DNA of 64,000 nt from Sphingomonas ginsenosidimutans (GTDB lineage: Bacteria; Pseudomonadota; Alphaproteobacteria; Sphingomonadales; Sphingomonadaceae): positions 123,301 to 187,300 of the forward strand of contig NZ_NWVD01000005.1 in the NCBI RefSeq assembly GCF_002374835.1, written 5' to 3'. Both the position numbers and the translations under genes were made by a program. Shown piece after piece: positions 38,506-46,224 of this stretch (positions are counted from its first letter, which is position 1; every line of letters begins with the position of its first letter). The notes under the pieces are model-generated. The model did not search any database. It worked only from the letters and a program-made list of their open reading frames with translations, and was not told the origin of the DNA.

Positions 38506-40911
38506 TCAGAAGTTGATCTTTGCGAAGGCGCCGAGCGTTCGGTAGGCGTTCGGCGAGGTATAGTGCAGCAGGCCGAGCGGGCCGTAGATCTGCCAGCCGG
38601 TGGAATAATAGGTGTTCAGCAGGTTGCGGGCATAGACGCCCAACTCCACCGCATCATCCAGCCTGGCCAGGCTGACGCGGCCGTTCAGCAGGCCATAGGC
38701 CGGGATTCGCGAATAGGTCGAATTGGGCGTCTTGGTGCCGTCCGGGTTGCTGACCGCCGGGGCGAGGATATCGCCGAGCATTGCGCCCGTCACCGTCTGG
38801 GTGTCGCTGCGATAGCCATAATCAAGGTGCGCCTTGAGGTTCAGCCCGGCGCCGATCTCGTCCGCGTAGTCCATGGTGACGCTAGCCTGCCATTCCGGCG
38901 CATTGGTAAGGCGCGTGCCGGTATAGTTGGCGGTCGGGCTGGCGACGTAGTCGGTGAAGGTGGCATCGGTATAGGTCACGGAGCCGCCCAGCGTGAACTG
39001 GCGGGCGGGCTTGACCGTCAGCGACGCTTCGACACCGCGCGAGCGCAGGCCCGGCGCATTGCCGATTGCCGACGCCAGGATGAACCCGCCGACCCCGGTG
39101 CTCACCGGAGTGAGGATGGTCGCCTGGAAATTGGTGAACTCCGAGGAGAAGGCCGCGAGGTTGAACCGCGCGCGGCGATCGAACAATTCGCTCTTCAGGC
39201 CGATTTCCCAGCTCTTCACCGATTCGGGATTGTAGGGATCGTAGCGGTTCCCGACGAAGGCGACGCCGCCGGGCTTGTAGCCCGTGGCATAGCTTGCATA
39301 GATCATCACATCGCGGCTGATCGTGAACTGCGGCGCGATGCGATAGGTAAACCGGCCGCCGCTCCTCGATCCGGTGCGGAACGCCTCGGTCGGCCCGGCA
39401 CCGGTGGCGATGAAGGTCGGCGAGTAGCCCGTGATCGGCTTCGGATCGATATTGATGTAGCTGATCGTCTGGCTGTTCCAGTCGTAATTGTAGCGTCCGC
39501 CGAAGGTCACGCTGAACCGGGGTGCCGGCGTGATCTTGATCTGGCCGAACGCGGCCGCCGCCTCGTTGGTGGCGTCGAACAGCACGGCATTGCCCAGCAT
39601 CGCCTTGGTGATCGGATCGAAGGCACCGGTCAGCGCATAGAGCGTCGGCGACGGGACGCCGGCAGGCGACAGCAGCGGTGTGCCGAGCGTGCCCCATTGC
39701 AACTGGGTCTGCTTGGCATTCAGCTTGTTGTAGAAGGCGCCGAGCAGATATTCGATCGTCCCGCCCGTGGGCGAGGCGAAGTGGATCTCCTCGCTGAACT
39801 TGTTCGTCTTCAATCGGCCCGAGTTGAACGGGATGAAGGCATAGACGTCGCGGGGAAGCAAATTGGCAGGCGTGTCGTTATCGAATGTGGTCTCGCGATA
39901 GGCGGTAATCGAGGTCAGCGTGTGCTGGCCCATCTCATAGTTCACATGGAGCGAGCCGCCCTTGTTGGTTGTGGTGTTGTGGCCTAGCGACCCGTCGGCG
40001 CTGTCGGCATTCTCCGGCCCCGGGACGACGCCGAGCGCGATCTGCGCCGCGGTGAGCGCGGCGGCGGGCGCAAAGGCCGAGCCAGTCGGCCCGCCGACGG
40101 GCACCCGGATGGTCGTATCGATGTGGTGGGTATATTCGCCGGCGAGCAGCAGATCGAGCGACGGTGAAGGCTGGAACAGCAGCTTCCCGCGCACGCCCCA
40201 TTCGCTGACCAGGCCAAGATTGCGGTCGAGCACGACATAGCGGCCCTTGCCGTCCTGCCCCAGTGCAAAGCCGGAGACGCGCAGCGCGGCCCGATCGCTG
40301 ATCGGCACGTTCACGGTGGCATTGGCGTTGCGGTCGTTGCGCTCGCCATAGCTGGCATAGGCGGTGCCGGAGAACTGGCCGATCACCGGCTTGTTGGTCG
40401 TGATCGCGATCACGCCCGACGTCGAGTTCTTGCCGAACAATGTACCCTGCGGGCCCATCAGCACGTCGACGCGCTGGATGTCGGTGAGGCCGATCAGGCC
40501 GTTGTCGCGCTGGGCGTCCATCACGACATCGTCGACGACGACGTTGACCGACTTGGCATTGGAGAAGTCGAAGGACGTACTGCCGACGCCGCGGATCTGG
40601 AAGGCCGCCCCCTGGGTCGGGTCATATTGGACACCAGGCACGACATATTGCAGGTCGGTCAGCGACGTGAAGCCGCTGTCCTCCAGCGCCTGGCCGGTGA
40701 CCGAGGTGATGGAGATCGGCACCGATTGCGCCTTTTCCTGGCGGCGCTGCGCCGTGACGACGATGTCGGTAAGCGCGGTGTCGCTTGCCCCCTCGCTCGT
40801 TTGCACCCTAGCGGTGTCGGCGCTCTGTGCAAACGCCTGTTCAGTAGCGCCGAAGCTGCAACCCAGAGTTGCTGCGCTGGCCATCAGCGCGCGGAATAGG
40901 TCGTTCGTCAT
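38506..40911 (-). CDS. TonB-dependent receptor paired with phospholipase C
   Basis: An 801-aa outer-membrane receptor. Signal peptide to about residue 28 (ending AFA); TonB box DIVVTAQRR; plug with FQIRGVGSTSF and VLMGPQGTLFGKNSTSG; barrel ending GAFAKINF with the canonical C-terminal Phe. This is the type common in sphingomonads for carbohydrate, lipid or aromatic uptake rather than iron. ATG 40911 gives a proper signal peptide; the open frame extends 24 codons further. A 17-bp palindrome lies 18 bases upstream. Confidence 0.88.
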   Translation of the reverse strand: MTNDLFRALMASAATLGCSFGATEQAFAQSADTARVQTSEGASDTALTDIVVTAQRRQEKAQSVPISITSVTGQALEDSGFTSLTDLQYVVPGVQYDPTQGAAFQIRGVGSTSFDFSNAKSVNVVVDDVVMDAQRDNGLIGLTDIQRVDVLMGPQGTLFGKNSTSGVIAITTNKPVIGQFSGTAYASYGERNDRNANATVNVPISDRAALRVSGFALGQDGKGRYVVLDRNLGLVSEWGVRGKLLFQPSPSLDLLLAGEYTHHIDTTIRVPVGGPTGSAFAPAAALTAAQIALGVVPGPENADSADGSLGHNTTTNKGGSLHVNYEMGQHTLTSITAYRETTFDNDTPANLLPRDVYAFIPFNSGRLKTNKFSEEIHFASPTGGTIEYLLGAFYNKLNAKQTQLQWGTLGTPLLSPAGVPSPTLYALTGAFDPITKAMLGNAVLFDATNEAAAAFGQIKITPAPRFSVTFGGRYNYDWNSQTISYINIDPKPITGYSPTFIATGAGPTEAFRTGSRSGGRFTYRIAPQFTISRDVMIYASYATGYKPGGVAFVGNRYDPYNPESVKSWEIGLKSELFDRRARFNLAAFSSEFTNFQATILTPVSTGVGGFILASAIGNAPGLRSRGVEASLTVKPARQFTLGGSVTYTDATFTDYVASPTANYTGTRLTNAPEWQASVTMDYADEIGAGLNLKAHLDYGYRSDTQTVTGAMLGDILAPAVSNPDGTKTPNSTYSRIPAYGLLNGRVSLARLDDAVELGVYARNLLNTYYSTGWQIYGPLGLLHYTSPNAYRTLGAFAKINF

Positions 40912-41219
40912 CCAGAGTGCCCCCCAGTCCCACCGATTCGGTGGGCTACGGGAGTGCTTCCTATGAGGTGCCCATGACGGCACAATTACAGTTGTTCAGT
41001 TTCAGCCTTGGGCGTGCTCATTCTTCAGAAGCCGTCCCAGTCGCCTCGTGCCGGGGGGGATCGCCCGGATTTCCAAGCCAAACCAGCGTGTGAGGATGGG
41101 CGCGCCTCGAAGCCGGCGCGCGCGATAGCCGGCGCACGATGCATCCCGATCCGCCCTCCCGCTCCACGCCGGCGACGGTGCCTGTCAGCGGGTGATGCCG
41201 TTTCGAGGGCTCCTTCGGT
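40912..41219. other. 308-base spacer between receptor and TetR-TetR gene
   Basis: No gene seen. It holds the palindrome at 40929-40945 and a GC-rich stretch with GCCGGCG repeats near 41113-41137. It separates two minus-strand genes and must contain the promoter of the receptor-phospholipase-EAL unit. Confidence 0.5.
40929..40945. promoter_or_regulatory. palindromic operator candidate before the receptor
   Basis: CCCACCG-ATT-CGGTGGG, perfect 7-bp arms, 18-34 bases upstream of the receptor start. Size and symmetry suit a TetR-type repressor site, and a TetR-TetR gene lies 300 bases upstream. Binding is inferred. Confidence 0.5.
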
Positions 41220-42461
41220 TCAGGCCAATGAGCCAGTCCGCCATGCCTCCAGCGCGGCAAAGGCCTGAGCGAAGTGCGCAGGATCGGACGCCTTGCGCGC
41301 CATGCCGATCATGCCCAACCCGAAGGCGGCGATCGACAGCACCTGTCCCGCCGCGCGATCGAACGCCGCGCCGATGCCGATCTGCATCGCCTGCATGTCG
41401 CTCGCGCGCCAATTCTCGCCGCGCCGGCGCCGCATGTCGATTGCATAGGGTCGCAGGCTGGGTTCGCGGGCGCTCGCCAGCGCGATCATCGATGTCGCCT
41501 TGATCAGGTCTTCGATGCTGGTGTCGCTGGGCGGGCCGCCGCCATCGCCGATGCGGATATCGCTCCGGCGGCGGTGGAAGCGGGCGATAACCGCGTGGAG
41601 GCTTGCCACCACCAGGGCGGGACGCGATCCGAAATGATAGACGACGGTAGAGGCCGGCACGCCTGCAGCGAGCGCGACAGAGCGGTGCGTCACGCTGTCG
41701 ATCCCCTGCGAGACGATCAGTTCGGCGGCGCTGGCGATGATCCGCTGGCGTTTCGGGTCCTCTTCCTCAACCGCGGGCGGTGCGGCGGTATCGAACAGGC
41801 CGATCAACGATGCGATCGCAGCACCGGTGCCGGCATCCGCATCGGCAAAGATGCCGCGCGCGAAGCGTTGCAGGCATAGCGAGCGAAGCAGGGCGTACTT
41901 CGGATCGTCGCCGATGCCGAGGGAGAATCCCGCCTCGTCCAGCACATAGCCCAGCGCCAGTTCGGCAAGCGCCGTGTCCCCGAATATGAGCGTGGCCCAG
42001 AAGCGCCCGGCATCGTCGAGCCAATCCTCAAGCGCCGCCAGCCGGTCGCGCCTAAGCGCACGGTCGTGGACCAGCTCGATCAGCAGAACCGCCTGGCGCC
42101 GTTCCCGTGTCACCCATTCGCGCAGCGCCAGTTCGGCAATGGCTGCGCGCGAGGCGCTATCCGTCGCGCCCACCGCTTTCGCGAGCGCCGCCCATTTTTC
42201 CAGGAACGCCCGGTCGCGCGTGTGCGCCGCCTGCGTCAGGCCTTCCAAGAGTTGTTCCTTGCTGCCCATGCGCGCCGAGATCACCGGCACGCTGACGCCC
42301 AGCCCTGTCGCGAGCGGCCGCAAGGTCAGTTCGGCGAGACCGCCGGACGCGATAAGGTCGAGTGCTTTGTCGACGATTGCATCGACGGAAATGCCAGGGG
42401 TTGCGATCGATCGATTGGCGGACACCGACGCGCATCTATCGCAATCGCTTCGTCCGGTCAC
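41220..42461 (-). CDS. double TetR regulator (two TetR units in one chain)
   Basis: A 413-aa protein with two complete TetR units. The first helix-turn-helix is at residues 25-75 (SVDAIVDKALDLIASGGLAE, GLGVSVPVISARMGSKEQLL), with its ligand domain to about 225. The second is at 237-285 (RQRIIASAAELIVSQG, AAGVPASTVVYHFGSRPAL), with its own ligand domain to the end. Ordinary TetR proteins are about 200 aa. Start GTG 42461 is uncertain: no ribosome site is visible. It lies 51 bases after a membrane-protein gene in the same direction. Confidence 0.82.
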   Translation of the reverse strand: MTGRSDCDRCASVSANRSIATPGISVDAIVDKALDLIASGGLAELTLRPLATGLGVSVPVISARMGSKEQLLEGLTQAAHTRDRAFLEKWAALAKAVGATDSASRAAIAELALREWVTRERRQAVLLIELVHDRALRRDRLAALEDWLDDAGRFWATLIFGDTALAELALGYVLDEAGFSLGIGDDPKYALLRSLCLQRFARGIFADADAGTGAAIASLIGLFDTAAPPAVEEEDPKRQRIIASAAELIVSQGIDSVTHRSVALAAGVPASTVVYHFGSRPALVVASLHAVIARFHRRRSDIRIGDGGGPPSDTSIEDLIKATSMIALASAREPSLRPYAIDMRRRRGENWRASDMQAMQIGIGAAFDRAAGQVLSIAAFGLGMIGMARKASDPAHFAQAFAALEAWRTGSLA

Positions 42462-42512
42462 GCCGAACGAGGCATTGGCGGGAATCTCCCGATTGTCGAC
42501 GATCTCGCGTCT

Positions 42513-43232
42513 TTACCGCGCGAAGGTCCTGCCGCCATTCCAAAGCAGGATCGTGGACAGCGTATAGACGATGAAGAACCCGATATTGAGGGCAGCGGCG
42601 AAGAACCATGGCCCGACAGGTGCCGGTAACGCCGCACCCATGGCAGCGAGCAGCAGCGGCACGACGGGATTGAGCACGACCGCCGACCAACGCGGATAGC
42701 GGGTCGGGCGGGCGAGGATCGTCACGCACAACAGCATCATGCCGAGCGCCAGCGGGATCACCGCCAGGAACCATGCCGCCGCCTGCATCCGGCTAAACTG
42801 CGCGCCCAGCGTCAGCAGTGCGGGATGCGCCGCCACGGGAAGCGTCGGGATCGTCTTGTACACCATGCCGGGGTAATAGAAGGACGCATGGCCGAGCGGC
42901 GACCAGGCATTGGCGCAGAAGAGCAGCGCGAACGCGGCGAATGGGAGGATGCCCCCCGCCGGTTTCACGCCCTGATACAGATGCCAGCTTCCCGCGAGAT
43001 AGAGCGGGATGGAGAGGTTGGCGATCATCGCGCCCGCCGCCAGCCTCGACTCGTCGAGCGGCAGCATCCATGCCAGCGCCTTGAACGGAATGCGGTCGGC
43101 ATAGTCGCGCAGCAGCAGCGGGAATTGCTCGGGAGGCGCCGACCCGCCGACCAGCAGGACATCGCCGATCGCCCAGCAGATCGCACCGACGATCCCGGCG
43201 ATCCCGGTGGCTCGGATGGCGAGGAGGTTCAT
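42513..43232 (-). CDS. multi-span membrane protein, unknown
   Basis: A 239-aa inner-membrane protein with about seven helices; I do not recognise the family with certainty. N-terminal AIRATGIAGIVGAICWAIGD is the first helix. It starts 9 bases after the stop of the PepSY gene, with AGGAG before ATG 43232, so it belongs to the locus B transcript. A role in that uptake system is possible but not shown. Confidence 0.65.
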   Translation of the reverse strand: MNLLAIRATGIAGIVGAICWAIGDVLLVGGSAPPEQFPLLLRDYADRIPFKALAWMLPLDESRLAAGAMIANLSIPLYLAGSWHLYQGVKPAGGILPFAAFALLFCANAWSPLGHASFYYPGMVYKTIPTLPVAAHPALLTLGAQFSRMQAAAWFLAVIPLALGMMLLCVTILARPTRYPRWSAVVLNPVVPLLLAAMGAALPAPVGPWFFAAALNIGFFIVYTLSTILLWNGGRTFAR

Positions 43233-43241
43233 GTCATTCTC

Positions 43242-44840
43242 CTACGTGGTGGCGATGGCCGGAGCGGCCCAGACGCTGTCACGCGGCCCGGCCACGGCTC
43301 GCCGCCGTGCGGCCCTGGCCATGGCGGCGAAACTGGCCGCGCCGAGGATCGCGACCAGATCGACCAGTCGGCTTGCACCGGGATGGCTCCAGCCATGCGC
43401 CAGCGCAGGGGACAGGATCGTGGTGAGCGGAATGGCGGCGGTCGCGCCGGCCGCAGCCCATAGCAGCTCCGATCCGCTGCGCGCCGCGCCGCGCAGCAGC
43501 GCCCAGCCAACGGCCGCGACGAACACGAGATAGTAGATGCGGCTGTGCCACGCGGCGAGATCGGCCCGGTCGGCCGGCAGCCACTTCGCGGCGGCGATCG
43601 TCAGCGAGATGCCCGCCACGCACCCCAGCGGAACGCCCACCGTCAGGCTTGCCAGGATACGGGTGGCACGGGTCTGCGTCACCGCGCCCGCCTTGCGTTC
43701 CTTGCGGCGGCGGCTCTCGATCCAGAGCAGGTTGCCCGAGTAGAACAGGAACGCCCCGGCCAACCCAAGCAGGAAATAGGACCAGCGCACGGGCGCGCCA
43801 CCGAAGCTGCCGAAATGCAGCGTGAAGAAGGACGTGACCGCCGCGAACCATGGCCCCTGACGCCCCGGCATATAGTCTGCCTCGGTAATCGCGCCGGTGC
43901 GGGTGTCGATCTCCGCCCGGCCATAGGTCGGCGCGCGCATCCCGTAGCGCAGGTCGACGCCGGTGACGTCACCATGTGCCGCTTGCCTGGCATCATGGCG
44001 ATAAGTGATCGAACGCAGTGCGAAGCCGGGTGCCTGGGCCGCGATGCGCCGTTGCAACTCGGCGGGCGACAGCGTGTCGCGCACCGCGTCATAGGCGGGC
44101 GGGCGTGGCTGGCCGGGCGGGGGTGGGGAACGCCGCTCGACCGTCGCGGCGCCGATCCGGTTCACCGCGCCTTGCACGTCGTAGATCTGGTCGTGGAAGG
44201 CGAAGATGACGGCGGTGATCGCCATGACGATGTGGAACGGCAGGCTGAACAGCCCGAGCAGATTGTGCAGGTCGAGCCACATCCGCTTCACATTCTTCCC
44301 GAAGCGCAGCGCGAACAGGTCCTTGGTCAGACTGGGCAACAGGCAGATGACGCCGGAGATGATGGCGACGGCGTAGAGCAGCGAGATCACGCCCATGATC
44401 GGCATCGCGATATTGCGACGGAACGGCAGACCGACCTGCTGGTGCAGCACGTCGACCAGCTCCGACACCGGCGACGCGTCCTGCCGCACCACCTGCAACA
44501 CCCCGTCAGGCGCCAGTGCGGCGAGAAAAGTCGGGCCGGGCGCCCGGCGGGTGCCGGTGGTCCAGCTCAGCCGTGCGGGCTGATCGGGTCCGGTGTCGAG
44601 ATGGACGGTATAGGCGGCGCGCGCATCGGGCCGGGCGCGCAGCACCTTGTCGATCAGTTCGGGCGTGCGATCCAGCGGTGGCGGCGCGGCGATGCCGGTC
44701 GGCGCGGAGGCCCAGCGGTTCAGCGGCTCGGCGAACATCGTGATCGCGCCGGCATAGAAGGCGACGAACAGCGCCAGCCCGGCGATGATGCCGACCCAGC
44801 TATGCACGTCCTTATAGGTCTTCACGATATCGGTGCGCAT
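43242..44840 (-). CDS. PepSY-associated membrane protein, iron locus B
   Basis: A 532-aa inner-membrane protein of the PepSY_TM family, likely ferric-siderophore reductase. Helix 1 at about 15-38 (VGIIAGLALFVAFYAGAITM), periplasmic PepSY segment, helices near 150-170 and 200-220 (LDLHNLLGLFSLPFHIVMAI with conserved His), a second periplasmic region, then FFTLHFGSFGG and at least five C-terminal helices. Starts 6 bases after the DUF3649-like gene. Distant paralogue of the protein at 30622. Confidence 0.84.
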   Translation of the reverse strand: MRTDIVKTYKDVHSWVGIIAGLALFVAFYAGAITMFAEPLNRWASAPTGIAAPPPLDRTPELIDKVLRARPDARAAYTVHLDTGPDQPARLSWTTGTRRAPGPTFLAALAPDGVLQVVRQDASPVSELVDVLHQQVGLPFRRNIAMPIMGVISLLYAVAIISGVICLLPSLTKDLFALRFGKNVKRMWLDLHNLLGLFSLPFHIVMAITAVIFAFHDQIYDVQGAVNRIGAATVERRSPPPPGQPRPPAYDAVRDTLSPAELQRRIAAQAPGFALRSITYRHDARQAAHGDVTGVDLRYGMRAPTYGRAEIDTRTGAITEADYMPGRQGPWFAAVTSFFTLHFGSFGGAPVRWSYFLLGLAGAFLFYSGNLLWIESRRRKERKAGAVTQTRATRILASLTVGVPLGCVAGISLTIAAAKWLPADRADLAAWHSRIYYLVFVAAVGWALLRGAARSGSELLWAAAGATAAIPLTTILSPALAHGWSHPGASRLVDLVAILGAASFAAMARAARRRAVAGPRDSVWAAPAIATT

Positions 44841-44846
44841 CGACGA

Positions 44847-45143
44847 TCACCCGAGAAGAAGACGCGCAACGGCGTAGAGCGCCCAGGCACCCACATTGGC
44901 GAGCGCGAGCCAGCCCCATGCGCGCGCGCCGTTGCGAAACAGGAAGCAGAGGCCGAGGATCGCGCACCAGATCGGCGACGCCAGCCACATGGCGAGCTGC
45001 CGCTGCGCGCTGAAGGCGTCCGCGTCGGTCGAGAACAGCGTCGCGAAGGTGCAGGTCAACGCCATCGTCAGGGGGAAGCCGAGGACGGTCGCGGCCGACG
45101 CCTTGCCGAACCAGTCGCGACTGGTGAAAAGCGGGCGGCTCAT
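44847..45143 (-). CDS. DUF3649-like iron-uptake accessory protein
   Basis: A 98-aa protein with three helices. SRDWFGKASAATVLGFPLT and WLASPIWCAILGLCFLFRNG are the recognisable parts, similar to DUF3649 proteins that sit beside siderophore receptors and PepSY genes. Function unknown. Its ATG overlaps the previous stop codon as ATGA, so translation is coupled. Confidence 0.7.
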   Translation of the reverse strand: MSRPLFTSRDWFGKASAATVLGFPLTMALTCTFATLFSTDADAFSAQRQLAMWLASPIWCAILGLCFLFRNGARAWGWLALANVGAWALYAVARLLLG

Positions 45144-45415
45144 CGCGCCGCTCCCCGCCGGAACCGCCACCAGCCGATCGCGACCGGAGCGATGCTCCAT
45201 ACCAGCATCGCGATCGTGGCCCAGGTGAAGACGGCCGTCGCCGGTCCATGCACCGTCAGCAGCAGCGCCAGCGCGAGCAGCAGGAGCAGCGTCCCGACGA
45301 TCCGACAGGGGCGTGCCGCCACGCCCGGACGGATCAGCGCCTGATGCCGCGTGCCGGCGTAGAGACACATCGCCCCGCCGACGATGGCCGCCGGCGCGCA
45401 CCATGCCGCGATCAT
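45140..45415 (-). CDS. DUF3325-like iron-uptake accessory protein
   Basis: A 91-aa protein with three helices. CLYAGTRHQALIRPG followed by a Leu-rich helix resembles DUF3325 proteins of siderophore loci. Function unknown. It overlaps both neighbours by four bases (ATGA on each side), which is why it can be trusted despite its size. Confidence 0.68.
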   Translation of the reverse strand: MIAAWCAPAAIVGGAMCLYAGTRHQALIRPGVAARPCRIVGTLLLLLALALLLTVHGPATAVFTWATIAMLVWSIAPVAIGWWRFRRGAAR

Positions 45416-46224
45416 CGGCCAGGTCCCGCAAAGGCGAAGTGGATCGCCGGCGCCATCGCCGCCAGCATCGTCGTCCCGTGCGACTGCCCCGGCAGCGGCA
45501 GGAAGCGCGCCCGGCCATCGTTCGCGCCAGGATCGAGCGAACGGGCCAGTGCCGCCGGAGCGGCCGCCGCGGTATCGCTTTCGGCGATCAGGATGGGGGG
45601 CGTCCCCTTCGCCGCGGCAGCCTCGCGCATGATCAGGCCGTCGCCGAACCACAGCGACGGACTGACGGCGACGACGCCGTCGACCATCGCCGGGCGGGTC
45701 AGCGCGGCATGCAGTGCCAGCAGGCCGCCGAAACTATGGCCTAGCAACGTCTCCCGCGACCGATCGACCCGCCAGCGCTGGCGAACAAGCGGCTGCACCT
45801 GCCGTTCGAGAAGGTCGAGGAACGCCTCCGCTCCGCCGGTCCGCAACCCGCTGGCAGGCATGGTCGCGGGGATCGTCCAGCCGGGCGTGACGGGCGTGTA
45901 ATCGCGGACGCGGCGTTGCAGCGGCCCCGCCGCGATCCCGACCACGATGCCGTCCATGACCCCGCTTCGTCCACCCGCCCGCGCCAGTCGGCGCGCGGTG
46001 AGTGCCGCGATCGCGAAATGGTCCTCGCCGTCCAGCACATAGAGCACCGGATAGCCGGCGGGGGGCGGCGGCGCGTCCGGCCAGGCGATCAGGATGCGAT
46101 ACGCCTCGCCGCCCTCGGCATGGACGACCTGTTCGACGCTGTGCGGCAGCGTATAGGGCGTCTCCGCAGCCACGGACGCGCCGGGTATCGCCAGCGCGAG
46201 CATGAAGGCCGCGAACAACCTCAC
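45412..46224 (-). CDS. secreted alpha/beta hydrolase, likely siderophore esterase
   Basis: A 270-aa esterase of the Fes/IroE (esterase D-like) family. Signal peptide 1-19 (ending SVAAE) places it in the periplasm. The nucleophile elbow is LLGHSFGGLLALHA; YPVLYVLDGEDHF near residue 55 is the oxyanion region; the catalytic His is in GQSHGTT. Relatives cleave ferric siderophores to free iron. GTG 46224 overlaps the receptor stop as GTGA; ATG 46203 is possible but would cut the signal peptide. Confidence 0.78.
   Translation of the reverse strand: MRLFAAFMLALAIPGASVAAETPYTLPHSVEQVVHAEGGEAYRILIAWPDAPPPPAGYPVLYVLDGEDHFAIAALTARRLARAGGRSGVMDGIVVGIAAGPLQRRVRDYTPVTPGWTIPATMPASGLRTGGAEAFLDLLERQVQPLVRQRWRVDRSRETLLGHSFGGLLALHAALTRPAMVDGVVAVSPSLWFGDGLIMREAAAAKGTPPILIAESDTAAAAPAALARSLDPGANDGRARFLPLPGQSHGTTMLAAMAPAIHFAFAGPGR

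Noticed and set aside
37120..39987. A 955-codon open frame on the plus strand
   Set aside because: It is antisense to the phospholipase and receptor genes and shows the same shadow composition.
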